Shown: piece by piece, positions 1 to 9,363 of the stretch
Layout: every line of letters begins with the position of its first letter
Position numbering within the stretch: the stretch's first letter is position 1
NCBI RefSeq assembly: GCF_022179185.1
Contig: NZ_BPQJ01000055.1
Coordinates: forward strand, 1 to 40,029
Source: Methylobacterium frigidaeris
GTDB lineage: Bacteria; Pseudomonadota; Alphaproteobacteria; Rhizobiales; Beijerinckiaceae
Direction of reading: 5' to 3'
DNA length: 40,029 bases
Program-made: the position numbers and the translations under genes
Notes under the pieces: model-generated
Database searches by the model: none
Seen by the model: the letters and a program-made list of their open reading frames with translations, nothing else
What the model was told of the DNA's origin: nothing

Positions 1-148
1 AACCGGCGTAGAAGCCCGTCCAGGTGAAGACCGGCACCGGGGTGAAGACCGGCGGCGGGGCAACGCGGCGCGGCAGGTCGGCAGCGAGGGCCGAACCGGC
101 GACGACGATGCCAGCGAGGGCGGTAGCGCTCTTGAGAAGCGACTTCAT
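1..148 (-). CDS. Outer membrane beta-barrel (porin-like) protein, N-terminal part only
   Basis: Only the first 49 codons are inside the window. The product starts MKSLLKSATALAG and has a Sec signal peptide with a likely cut after residue 22 (SALA|ADLP). A proline-rich linker and the segment FTWTGFYAG follow. That segment is the usual start of the Omp25/Opa-type eight-stranded beta-barrels of Rhizobiales, so an outer-membrane location is expected. The ATG at 146-148 is preceded by a good Shine-Dalgarno (AGGAAGGA on the minus strand, 157-164). The barrel itself is off the edge, so the exact subfamily cannot be given. Confidence 0.8.
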   Translation of the reverse strand, partial: MKSLLKSATALAGIVVAGSALAADLPRRVAPPPVFTPVPVFTWTGFYAG

Positions 149-483
149 GGAACTGGTCCTTCCTACTATGCCGCGGCGACGGCGCCCGTTTGCGGGTCAG
201 CGGTCAACCGAAGCAGTGTCCCCGACATACCCCGGTAGCTCCGGGAAAGCTGTGTCCTCACGACAACGCTGGTGGGTTTCACCGCGGCCTTAACGGCTAT
301 TCATCGCGAGCATTCCCTTGGCTCCTTACCCCCTCAACGCACGCGAATGGCCAAGGTTCACCCGCGCACACATTTTTTTTGCTACGCTTGCCGGACCAAT
401 CCTAACGAAAGCCGAACGACGCCCTATCAGCGACGAATCGGCGCCGGACACGTGCCGGCGCGCGCCATCCGGGCCCTTGCGCC
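149..483. other. Gene-free region upstream of the outer-membrane protein gene
   Basis: This 335-base stretch lies between the pgeF stop and the outer-membrane protein start, both on the minus strand. It must hold the promoter of the outer-membrane gene and the end of the pgeF transcript. A GC-rich dyad (GCGCCGG / CCGGCGC, 441-461) lies just past pgeF and could help end transcription, but no T-run follows it on the minus strand. A run of eight T (373-380, plus strand) is the only low-complexity feature. Short open frames here show no recognisable protein. Confidence 0.6.
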
Positions 484-1251
484 TCACGGGGTGACGGCGA
501 TCGCCGAGACGAGCCTGCCGTAATCGGCCTCCGCCCGGTGGGTGGTGCGGCGGTAGCTGAAGAAGCGGTCCGGATCGGCGTAGGTGCACAAGCTTAAATT
601 CGCCACCTCGCCGATGCCGGCCCGCTCGAGCCGCGCGACGATATAGGCCGGCAGGTCGAACAGGCTGTGGGAGTCGCGCTCCAGGCTCGGCGCGAAGTAG
701 CGGGCATTGTCCGGATCCGCCGCCTCGAAGCGCTCGCGGAATTCCGGGCCGACCTCGTAGGCCGCCGGGCCGATCGTCGGCCCGAGCACCGCGACGATGC
801 CGGTGCGCTCGGCGCCCAGTCCCTCCATGGCGGCGAGCGTCGCCTCGATCACGCCCGTGAGCGCGCCCTTCCAGCCGGCATGCGCCGCCCCCACCACCCG
901 GTTGACCGGATCGGCGAACAGGATCGGCCCGCAATCGGCAGTGAGAATGCCGAGTGCCAGACCCGGGACCCGGGTCGCCATCCCGTCGGCGCGCGGGCGC
1001 TCGGCGAAGGGCGCCTCCACCACCAGGGCTTGCGCCGAGTGGATCTGGTAGAGGCTGACCAGGTTCTCCGGCGGCAGCGCGAGCTGCGCTGTCATGCGGC
1101 GGCGGTTCTCCCGCACCCGGGCGGGGTCGTCGCCGGAGCCGAGCCCGCCGTTGAGAGAGGCGTAGAGCCCCTCCGACACGCCGCCCTGCCGCGTGAAGAA
1201 GGCGTGGCGGATGTCGGAATGGGAGCTGAGCTCGGGCGCTTCGATGAACAT
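484..1251 (-). CDS. pgeF: Peptidoglycan editing factor PgeF (laccase-domain / YfiH family)
   Basis: The product has 255 residues and belongs to the Cu-oxidase_4/DUF152 family. Members act as purine-nucleoside phosphorylase/deaminase-type enzymes in vitro, and in E. coli the family removes wrongly incorporated amino acids from peptidoglycan precursors. The expected metal or catalytic residues are visible: H71 (YQIHSA), C107 (LTADCGP) and H124 (AAHAGWKG). The ATG at 1249-1251 was chosen because the family begins with MFIEAPEL-like sequence there; the longer frame runs back into the methyltransferase gene and has no family similarity. It is the last gene of the lgt-methyltransferase-pgeF set, 65 bases after the methyltransferase stop, an order common in alphaproteobacteria. 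Confidence 0.93.
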   Translation of the reverse strand: MFIEAPELSSHSDIRHAFFTRQGGVSEGLYASLNGGLGSGDDPARVRENRRRMTAQLALPPENLVSLYQIHSAQALVVEAPFAERPRADGMATRVPGLALGILTADCGPILFADPVNRVVGAAHAGWKGALTGVIEATLAAMEGLGAERTGIVAVLGPTIGPAAYEVGPEFRERFEAADPDNARYFAPSLERDSHSLFDLPAYIVARLERAGIGEVANLSLCTYADPDRFFSYRRTTHRAEADYGRLVSAIAVTP

Positions 1252-1316
1252 CGCGGGATCGTCCTGGGGCAAGGCGTCCCGCAGGATCGCCGGGGAATCG
1301 TGTCGAAAGCGGGAAG

Positions 1317-2387
1317 CTAGAAACCCGGCAGGTTCGGCTGGCCGGGCCCCGCGAGGCCCATCACCTTGAACAGGTGGCCCATGCCGCGGGTGGAGCGGTC
1401 GATCAGGCGGTCGGCCCCGGCCTTGACCGCGGCTCCTTGAACCGGGTTCGCCCGGGCGGCGAGGCGTTCCGCCCGCTGGGCGAGGCCGAGCGCGAGGAGG
1501 AAATCGGCTTGCGTCACCGGCCCGTGCACCACGGCGCCGGCCCCCGCGGCGGCGCGGGCGAGGCCTGCGAAATCCACCTGCGCGGTCAGGTCGGTCTCGC
1601 CCGGGGCCTCGAGCGGATCGGCGAACCGGTGGCGCGCCACCGCCTGGAGCGTGTCGGCGGTGCCGCCGTAGAGGTCGCCGTAATCGATTGCCGCGAGCGC
1701 CCCGCCCTCGCGGGCGAGGCGGCCGGCGAGCTGGCGGGTGAGGTCGAGGGCGACGGCTGGCAGGGTCAGGATCGCGCCGGGCGCGGCCTCCGCGGCGATC
1801 TCCGGCGTCGGATCCGGGCTCAGGCCGAAGGCGAGGGCGTCGCCGTTCAAGCCGACCCGGCGCTCGCACCAGCCGCGCTCGGTGCGCTGGTACTGGCGGA
1901 CCGGCAGGGCATCGAAGAACTCGTTGGCGATGAGGATCGCCGGACCGTCCGGCAGGGTGTCGATGGCGTCGTGCCATGTGGGTGCGGCGTTCGCGAGCGC
2001 CCGCTTCTGCGCGGCCCGCAGGGTCGGGCTGGTCTCGACGAGGTGGAGGTCGGCGGCGGCCAGGCAATCAGGCGCCGCGGCCTTCAGCGCCCGCAGCGCG
2101 TCCGCCATCAGCGTGCCGCGGCCGGGGCCGAGCTCGATGAAGCGGACCGGGGCCGGCCGGCCGAGCCCGTGCCACACCTCCGCCGTCCACAGGCCCAGGA
2201 GCTCGCCGAAGATCTGGCTGATCTCCGGCCCGGTGGTGAAGTCGCCGGCCGCGCCCAGGGGATCGCGGGTGCGGTAATAGCCGTGGACCGGATGGCCGAG
2301 GCAGAGCGCCATGTAGCGCTCGATCGTGATTGGCCCCTCGACGGCGATCAGGCGGCGCAGCTCGCCGAGGAGCGGGGTCCCGCTCAC
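1317..2387 (-). CDS. Class I SAM-dependent methyltransferase, MidA/NDUFAF7 family (DUF185)
   Basis: The product has 356 residues. The SAM-binding motif I is FIELGPGRG at about residues 83-91, after the conserved family stretch GDFTTGPEISQIFGELLG (49-66). Mitochondrial NDUFAF7/MidA methylates an arginine of a complex I subunit; the bacterial substrate is not established. The start is GTG at 2385-2387, which overlaps the lgt stop as GTGA, so translation is probably coupled to lgt. A longer upstream frame exists but lies inside lgt and is not family-like. The middle gene of a three-gene minus operon. Confidence 0.92.
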   Translation of the reverse strand: MSGTPLLGELRRLIAVEGPITIERYMALCLGHPVHGYYRTRDPLGAAGDFTTGPEISQIFGELLGLWTAEVWHGLGRPAPVRFIELGPGRGTLMADALRALKAAAPDCLAAADLHLVETSPTLRAAQKRALANAAPTWHDAIDTLPDGPAILIANEFFDALPVRQYQRTERGWCERRVGLNGDALAFGLSPDPTPEIAAEAAPGAILTLPAVALDLTRQLAGRLAREGGALAAIDYGDLYGGTADTLQAVARHRFADPLEAPGETDLTAQVDFAGLARAAAGAGAVVHGPVTQADFLLALGLAQRAERLAARANPVQGAAVKAGADRLIDRSTRGMGHLFKVMGLAGPGQPNLPGF

Positions 2388-3289
2388 GCCGAGCCGGCCC
2401 CGGACGCCGCCTCGGTGCTCGAGTCCGCCTCGAGCCGGGCCCGCGGCCGGGTGTCGCCGCGCAGAGCCCGCACGATGAACACCGCGCCGACCAGCAGCAT
2501 CGGCACGCAGAGCAGCATGCCCATGGTGATGCCGCCGCCGAGCGCTCCGACATGCGTGCCGAACAGGAAGCCGAGCTGCGGGTCCGGCTCGCGGAAGAAC
2601 TCGCAGGTGGTGCGGGCGATGGCGTAGCCGACGACGAACAGGCCGCCGAGAAGGCCGGGGCGGCGGAAGCCGAAGCGCCGGACCGCGACCGCCATCAGGA
2701 TGAACAGCACCAGCCCCTCGGCGACCGCCTCGTAGAGCTGGCTCGGATGGCGCGGCAGCGGCCCGCCGTTGGGGAACACGATGGCGTAAGGAAAATCCGG
2801 CGCCGGACGGCCCCACAACTCACCGTTCACGAAATTGGCGATGCGGCCGAAGAACAGCCCGATCGGCACCACCACGGCGGCGAGGTCGAGCATCGCGTAA
2901 GGATTGAGGCCGCGGCGGCGGGCGAACAGCACGAGGGCCAGCACCGCCCCGAGGAAGCCGCCGTGGAACGACATGCCGCCGCGCCAGATCGCCAGGATCT
3001 CGGCCGGGTGCGAGAGATAGGCGGCAAGGTTGTAGAACAGCACGTAGCCGATGCGCCCGCCGAGCACGACGCCGAGCGCCACCCAGACGATCAGGTCATC
3101 AATGTCGAGGGGGGTGGGCCGGCGCACCGCGCCCCACAGGGATGGGGCCGAGACCAGGCGCTTGGCGTAGAACCAGCCGCCCACCAGACCCACGATGTAG
3201 GCGAGGGCGTACCACTTGATCTGCAACGGCCCGATCGCGACCGCGACGGGGTCGATGGCGGGGAAGGGCAGGGCGAGGAGCGGAGGCAT
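2384..3289 (-). CDS. lgt: Prolipoprotein diacylglyceryl transferase
   Basis: Lgt is an inner-membrane enzyme that moves diacylglycerol from phosphatidylglycerol to the lipobox cysteine of prolipoproteins, the first step of lipoprotein maturation. The 301-residue product has about seven membrane segments, the conserved IWRGGMSFHGG segment and the signature GRIANFVNGELWGRP. The tail after the last membrane segment (about 27 residues, Arg/Ala/Ser-rich) is a poorly conserved extension. The ATG at 3287-3289 gives the normal length; the open frame upstream (to 3496) is non-homologous. It leads the operon with the methyltransferase and pgeF genes. Confidence 0.97.
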   Translation of the reverse strand: MPPLLALPFPAIDPVAVAIGPLQIKWYALAYIVGLVGGWFYAKRLVSAPSLWGAVRRPTPLDIDDLIVWVALGVVLGGRIGYVLFYNLAAYLSHPAEILAIWRGGMSFHGGFLGAVLALVLFARRRGLNPYAMLDLAAVVVPIGLFFGRIANFVNGELWGRPAPDFPYAIVFPNGGPLPRHPSQLYEAVAEGLVLFILMAVAVRRFGFRRPGLLGGLFVVGYAIARTTCEFFREPDPQLGFLFGTHVGALGGGITMGMLLCVPMLLVGAVFIVRALRGDTRPRARLEADSSTEAASGAGSA

Positions 3290-3706
3290 CGGGCAGGAGA
3301 GGTGAACCTGTGGCGGGGCGGCGTCAAGGCAGCGTGCATGCCGCGAAAGCATGACCGCCGTAGGGCGTGACTCTGCCGGGCGGCAAACCGGCACGCCGGG
3401 CGTGGGCGATGGCCGGACACCGCGTTCCACGACAGGGCAGCTCAGCCATGCCCGGCGGGCAGGCGGTCTCTCACAGGCGGTCTCTCGTACGCTCACCCTT
3501 TCGTGGACGAGTGCAGCGAAGCGGCAGGAGGTCCGGGATCTGGCAGAAGAAGCCGCTAAGCGTCCGTCCGTCTGCTCCGTCGCAGCGTTCAGAGCCGCTT
3601 CTCGGCGCTTTCCCCGCGGATCCCCGATCTCCTGCCTCGTCGTTCCCGTCGTCCGGAAAACGAGTAGCGGGACTTCAATTAAACCCGGCTAAACGCCTCG
3701 GCGGCA
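3290..3706. other. Gene-free region between lgt and ilvA
   Basis: About 417 bases without a convincing gene. The lgt promoter must lie in its left part on the minus strand. The right half is largely occupied by a degenerate inverted-repeat element (3493-3663, separate entry). No recognisable protein is encoded in the short open frames that cross it. Confidence 0.6.
3493..3663. repeat. Degenerate palindromic unit of the repeat that flanks the GIY-YIG gene
   Basis: The left arm, 3493-3560, contains TGCAGCGAAGCGG (3512-3524) followed by GTCCGGGATC and matches the repeat at 31402-31520 in the same orientation. The right arm, 3591-3663, contains GAGCCGCTTC, GATCTCCTGCC and GTCGTCCGGAAAA and matches the opposite-orientation copy at 30963-31082. 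The arms face each other across about 30 bases, so this looks like the inverted pair at 30963-31520 without its gene. Similarity is clearly lower than between the two arms at 31 kb. Judged by eye alignment only. Confidence 0.7.
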
Positions 3707-5284
<1,578 letters not shown>

Positions 5285-5370
5285 GATTCGAGGGCGAGGG
5301 GCGCCTCGCCGGAAGCGCCGAAATAACGGGTTTCGCTGCGGGATGCGAGCTTGACTGGTGCGGACGCGCC

Positions 5371-6453
5371 TCAGCGTGCCTCACCGGCACTGCGAGAAAT
5401 CCATTTCGCCACCAGCGGGCCGGTGATGATGACCACGAGGAGCCGCAGGGTCTGCACTGCGAGCACGAAGGAGACGTCGGAGTTGGTGCCGACCGCGATG
5501 ATGGCCACCGAATCGAGCCCGCCTGGGCTCGTCGCCAGGTAGGCGGTGAGGAGATCGATCGGCAGAAGGAAGGTCAGGCCCCAAGCCCAGATTCCGCACA
5601 GGCCGATCAGCCCGAAGGTCGCCACCAGCACGCCCGGCAGGGCGAACAAGGTCGCCCGCACGGTGGCGGGCGTGAAGCGCAGGCCCACCGTCCAGCCGAT
5701 GCCCGCATAGGCGAGCGCCAGCAGCCAGGACGGCAGCGCCATGCCGGCGAGCCCGGTGGCGTGGAGCGTTGCCCCGATGGCGAGGGGGCCGATCAGGGCG
5801 CCGGCGGGAATGCGCAGGCGCAGGCCCAGCCAGGCGCCGATGCCCGCCACCGCCAGCGTGCCGAGCACCGCGAGCGGCGCCGGATCCATGTCGGCCCCGG
5901 GGGCCGCGCCGCTGCCGCCGGCGAGGAAGCGCGCGACGACGGAGGCGGTCAGCGCCACGCAGGCGACCCGGACATATTGCATGAAGGCGACGAGGCGCGG
6001 ATCGGCGCCGAACTCCTCGGCCATCGCCACCATGGCGGAGGCGCCGCCGGGGGAAGAGCCCCAGGCCGCGGTGGTGCCGGGCAGGAGGCGGATGCGGGTC
6101 AGCACCCAGCCGGTGATCGCGGCGGCCACCACCGTGACGCCGACCACGGCCATGATCAGCAGCCCGTCCTGCATCAGCGTGGCGGCGATCGACGCATTGA
6201 CCGCGTGGGCGACGAGGCAGCCGATCAGCGCCTGCGCTCCTTGAAAGCCGAGCCGCGGCACCCGGATCGGCGCGCCGCGCACCCCGAACACGATGCCGGC
6301 GAGCATCGGCCCCAGGAGCAGGGCGGCCGGGAAGCCGGCGGCGTAGAAGACGCCGGCGAGGACCGAGGAGGCCAGGACGAGGCCCGCCCACAAGGCCGCC
6401 GCGCGGGAGAGCGAGCGACGGCGATCCGTCGAGGCGGGGTGCATGGCGTCCAT
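5371..6453 (-). CDS. AbrB-family integral membrane protein (Pfam AbrB, 'ammonia monooxygenase-like')
   Basis: The 360-residue protein has about ten hydrophobic segments and an internal duplication. Each half holds a helix pair with a GP(M/L)-type turn (LLLGPMLAG, ALIGPLAIG) and a mid-helix (S/T)SPGG motif (GSSPGGASAM and ATSPGGLDSV). This is the membrane-embedded AbrB duplication family, related to E. coli AbrB. Despite its database name it has no DNA-binding domain, and its substrate is unknown. The start may be 6451-6453 or the ATG three codons later (6442-6444). Confidence 0.85.
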   Translation of the reverse strand: MDAMHPASTDRRRSLSRAAALWAGLVLASSVLAGVFYAAGFPAALLLGPMLAGIVFGVRGAPIRVPRLGFQGAQALIGCLVAHAVNASIAATLMQDGLLIMAVVGVTVVAAAITGWVLTRIRLLPGTTAAWGSSPGGASAMVAMAEEFGADPRLVAFMQYVRVACVALTASVVARFLAGGSGAAPGADMDPAPLAVLGTLAVAGIGAWLGLRLRIPAGALIGPLAIGATLHATGLAGMALPSWLLALAYAGIGWTVGLRFTPATVRATLFALPGVLVATFGLIGLCGIWAWGLTFLLPIDLLTAYLATSPGGLDSVAIIAVGTNSDVSFVLAVQTLRLLVVIITGPLVAKWISRSAGEAR

Positions 6454-6486
6454 GGTCTGGAGAGCGGTTGAGCGTCGGCCGCGTCG

Positions 6487-7452
6487 CTATACGGAAATCG
6501 CGGCGGTGTCGCGACCGGGACCGATCTCCGCTGGCTGCCCGAGGGGCAGCGTTGCGTGCGGCGCATGCTGGCGGAAGAAGCCGGCGAGTTCGGTGAGGCC
6601 CTCAGCCCGTGGGTCGCTGGCGCGCCAGGCGAGCGCGATGGTGCGGCGCGGGCCGTCCGGCCCGAACCGGCGGCAGATCGTGAGCCCGGCCGGATCGGGC
6701 CCGGGCGGAGCGGCCAGAGCCGGCAGCAGGGTGTAGCCCGCGCCCGCCGCCACCATCGAGCGCAGGGTCTCGAGGCTGGTGGCGTGCCGTCCGCTCGCCG
6801 GGCCGGCGCCGCAGGCCGCCACCGCCTGGTCGCGCAGGCAATTGCCCTCGTCGAGGAGCAGCAGGTCCGGGCCGGCGAGGTCGCCGGGGCGCGGCGGCTC
6901 TCCGCCCGCGAAGGCGTGCTCGACCGGGCAGGCGAGGAGGAACGGCTCGTCGAAGAGCGGCACGACCGTCAGCCCCGCATCGGGGATCGGGAGGGAGATC
7001 AGGGCCGCGTCGGCCCGGCCCTCGCGCAAGCCGTCGAGGATCTCCGCCGTTCGTCCCTCGCTCAAGCTCAAGGAGAGGTCCGGGAAGGCCTGGCGCAGGC
7101 CGCGCAGTACCTGGGGGAACAGGTAGGGGCCCAGCGTCTGGATCGCCGCGAGGACGAGGCGGCCCTGCAGGCCGCGCCCGGCACCTTCCCGGGCGAGGAG
7201 CAGCAGGGCTCGCGCCTCCGCCAGCACCGCGCGGGCCTGGCGCACCACCCCCTGGCCGCTCGGGGTCAGGAGCACCCGGCGGTTCGAGCGCTCGAACAGG
7301 ATGAGGCCCAGGGCCTCCTCCAGCTTGCGCACCTGCACGCTCAGGGTCGGCTGGCTCACGGCGCAACGCTCGGCCGCGCGGCCGAAATGGCCTTCCTCCG
7401 CCACCGCCACGACGTATTCGAGGTCCCGCAGGGACAGGCCGGAGACATTCAT
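6487..7452 (-). CDS. oxyR: LysR-type peroxide sensor OxyR
   Basis: OxyR is a transcription factor activated by a disulfide formed by hydrogen peroxide. The 321-residue product has a winged-helix domain (about 1-65) and a periplasmic-binding-like sensor domain. The redox pair is C205 and C214 in GNCLRDQAVAAC, with the same nine-residue spacing as C199/C208 of E. coli OxyR. The ATG at 7450-7452 (MNVSGLSLRDLEYV) is preferred; a TTG six bases upstream would add two residues. The gene is divergent to katA, and an ATAG-N7-CTAT box covers its start codon, which suggests autoregulation. Confidence 0.95.
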   Translation of the reverse strand: MNVSGLSLRDLEYVVAVAEEGHFGRAAERCAVSQPTLSVQVRKLEEALGLILFERSNRRVLLTPSGQGVVRQARAVLAEARALLLLAREGAGRGLQGRLVLAAIQTLGPYLFPQVLRGLRQAFPDLSLSLSEGRTAEILDGLREGRADAALISLPIPDAGLTVVPLFDEPFLLACPVEHAFAGGEPPRPGDLAGPDLLLLDEGNCLRDQAVAACGAGPASGRHATSLETLRSMVAAGAGYTLLPALAAPPGPDPAGLTICRRFGPDGPRRTIALAWRASDPRAEGLTELAGFFRQHAPHATLPLGQPAEIGPGRDTAAISV

Positions 7453-7465
7453 AGGCAACGTCTAT
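7451..7465. promoter_or_regulatory. Probable OxyR operator (ATAG-N7-CTAT)
   Basis: The bases read ATAGGCAACGTCTAT, an exact match to the LysR/OxyR core palindrome ATAG-N7-CTAT. It lies in the oxyR-katA divergent region and overlaps the oxyR start codon. It sits about 23 bases upstream of the proposed katA -35 element, a typical position for an activator site. Function is inferred from sequence and context. Confidence 0.7.
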
Positions 7466-7487
7466 CAGAACTTTCGCAACGATGCAT

Positions 7488-7516
7488 TTGTTTTCGGGTC
7501 ATGCCGGGGTCATAGG
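7488..7516 (+). promoter_or_regulatory. Candidate katA promoter
   Basis: TTGTTT (7488-7493) and CATAGG (7511-7516) are spaced by 17 bases and could be weak -35 and -10 boxes, as expected for an activator-dependent promoter downstream of the OxyR box. Each hexamer matches the sigma-70 consensus at only about three positions, so this is tentative. Confidence 0.35.
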
Positions 7517-7535
7517 TTGGAGCGAGACCAGTTCC

Positions 7536-7563
7536 AGGGTGTTGGGCTGCCAGCAAACACCCT
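7536..7563. repeat. Hairpin/dyad in the katA leader
   Basis: AGGGTGTT (7536-7543) and AACACCCT (7556-7563) form a perfect 8-bp inverted repeat with a 12-base centre that itself contains GCTGCCAGC. It is framed by CATAGG (7511-7516) and CCTATG (7561-7566), also complementary. It lies between the proposed promoter and the katA start, so it could be an RNA hairpin or a second regulator site. Confidence 0.6.
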
Positions 7564-7630
7564 ATGTGAGCGGTTCCTCGCGCGGGGTCCCGAATTCGGC
7601 ACCCCTCGCCTGCACGCCAGAGGAGATTCC

Positions 7631-9220
7631 ATGAGCGACCAACGCCCGATCCTGACGACCCGCCAGGGCCACCCGGTCCGCGACAATCAGAGCATGCGCA
7701 CGGTCGGCGAGCGTGGCCCGGCGACCCTCGAGAACTACCAGTTCATCGAGAAGATCACCCATTTCGACCGCGAGCGGATTCCCGAGCGCGTGGTGCATGC
7801 CCGCGGCGCCGGCGCCCACGGCTATTTCGAGGCCTACGGCAAGATCGGCGACGAGCCGGCCTCCAAGTACACCCGCGCCCGCGTCCTCAACGAGACCGGC
7901 GTGAAGACGCCGATGTTCGTGCGCTTCTCCACCGTGGCCGGCGCCAAGGAGAGCCCCGAGACCGCCCGCGACCCGCGCGGCTTCGCGGTGAAGTTCAAGA
8001 CCGTCGACGGCAACTGGGACCTCGTCGGCAACAACCTGAAGATCTTCTTCATCCGGGACGCCATCAAGTTCCCGGACATGATCCACGCCTTCAAGCCCGA
8101 TCCGGTGACCAACCGCCAGGAGGCCTGGCGCTTCTTCGATTTCGTGGCGGCTCACCCCGAGTCGATCCACATGGTGACCTGGTTGAAGTCGCCGTGGGGC
8201 ATTCCGGCCAACTATCGTGAGATGGAGGGCTCGGGCGTCAACACCTACAAGCTGGTCAACGACCAGGGCGTCGCCCACCTCTGCAAGTTCCACTGGATCC
8301 CGAAGCAGGGCGTCCGCAACCTGACCTCCGCCCAGGCGGCCGAGATCCAGGGCAAGGATGTCGGTCACGCGACCAAGGACCTGTACGACAACATCGCGGC
8401 CGGCAACTTCCCCGAGTGGGAGTTCGCGGTGCAGATCATGCCGGACGGCCCGAACGACCACCTGTCGTTCGACCCGCTCGATGACACCAAGCGCTGGCCC
8501 GAGGACCAGTTCCCGCTGCTGAAATGCGGCCGCATGGTCCTCGACCGGGTGCCGGACAACTTCTTCGCCGATGTCGAGCAGTCGGCCTTCGGCACCGGCG
8601 TGCTGGTCGACGGGATCGACTTCTCGGACGACAAGATGCTCCAGGGGCGCACCCTGTCCTACTCGGACACGCAGCGCTACCGCGTCGGCCCGAACTACCT
8701 GCAGCTGCCGATCAACGCGCCGGCGCCGGGCGTGAAGGCGCACACCAACCAGCGCGACGGCCAGATGACGTTCTACGTCGACGGCGTCGGCGAGAACAAG
8801 CACATCAACTACGAGCCGAGCACCATCGGCCAGGGCCTGCGCGAGGCGCCGAAGCCCGCCAAGGAGTACCACCAGCCGGTCGAGGGCAAGCTCGGCCGCT
8901 ACCAGACCAGCCGCACCGAGGACGACTACGTCCAGGCCGGCGAGCGCTACCGCTCCTTCGAGGAGTGGGAGCGTGAGGACCTGATCGCCAACCTCGTCGG
9001 CGACATGAAGGAGTGCCCCGAGGCGATCCAGCTCCGGATGGTCTGGCACTTCTGGCACGCTGACGAGGAGTACGGCCGCCGCGTCGCCGAGGGTGCCGGC
9101 ATCGACCTCGAGAAGGCCAAGGCCCTGCCGCCGCTGCCGGGCCGCGCCGCCCCGGGCCAGCGCCTGAAGGCCGAGACCTACACGGACGGCAGCCAAGCCC
9201 ACAAGGTCGCGGCCGAGTAA
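7631..9220 (+). CDS. katA: Monofunctional haem catalase
   Basis: The enzyme splits hydrogen peroxide to water and oxygen. The 529-residue length is that of a small-subunit catalase plus a modest tail. Visible residues are the distal histidine H56 (RVVHARGAG), the distal asparagine near N134 (DLVGNNLKIFF) and the proximal haem ligand Y344 in RTLSYSDTQRYR. There is no C-terminal flavodoxin-like domain. The ATG at 7631 follows an AGAGGAG Shine-Dalgarno (7619-7625). The divergent oxyR gene and the OxyR box in between indicate peroxide induction. A strong terminator follows. Confidence 0.97.
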   Translation: MSDQRPILTTRQGHPVRDNQSMRTVGERGPATLENYQFIEKITHFDRERIPERVVHARGAGAHGYFEAYGKIGDEPASKYTRARVLNETGVKTPMFVRFSTVAGAKESPETARDPRGFAVKFKTVDGNWDLVGNNLKIFFIRDAIKFPDMIHAFKPDPVTNRQEAWRFFDFVAAHPESIHMVTWLKSPWGIPANYREMEGSGVNTYKLVNDQGVAHLCKFHWIPKQGVRNLTSAQAAEIQGKDVGHATKDLYDNIAAGNFPEWEFAVQIMPDGPNDHLSFDPLDDTKRWPEDQFPLLKCGRMVLDRVPDNFFADVEQSAFGTGVLVDGIDFSDDKMLQGRTLSYSDTQRYRVGPNYLQLPINAPAPGVKAHTNQRDGQMTFYVDGVGENKHINYEPSTIGQGLREAPKPAKEYHQPVEGKLGRYQTSRTEDDYVQAGERYRSFEEWEREDLIANLVGDMKECPEAIQLRMVWHFWHADEEYGRRVAEGAGIDLEKAKALPPLPGRAAPGQRLKAETYTDGSQAHKVAAE

Positions 9221-9251
9221 GATCGAAGCTGCAACGGCTTGAGACGTGACG

Positions 9252-9285
9252 AGCCCCGCCCGGAGCGATCCGGGCGGGGCTTTTT
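9252..9285 (+). terminator. Rho-independent terminator of katA
   Basis: AGCCCCGCCCGGA (9252-9264) pairs perfectly with TCCGGGCGGGGCT (9269-9281) across the loop GCGA, and a T-run follows (9281-9285). A textbook intrinsic terminator 31 bases after the katA stop. Confidence 0.95.
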
Positions 9286-9363
9286 ACGTTGGGGAAGGAT
9301 GGAAGCGCGACGGCTGAGGTGCTATCTTCGAGTCAGGCACGGTCGCGTGCCCGGATGCCCCGC

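Noticed and set aside
373..380. T-run as a possible terminator
   Set aside because: No GC stem precedes it on the plus strand, and no plus-strand gene ends nearby.
441..461. GC-rich dyad as a true pgeF terminator
   Set aside because: There is no T-run after the stem on the minus strand, so it stays only as a note.
7562..9202. 546-codon minus-strand frame antisense to katA
   Set aside because: Translation is hydrophobic/low-complexity and opposite an intact catalase.
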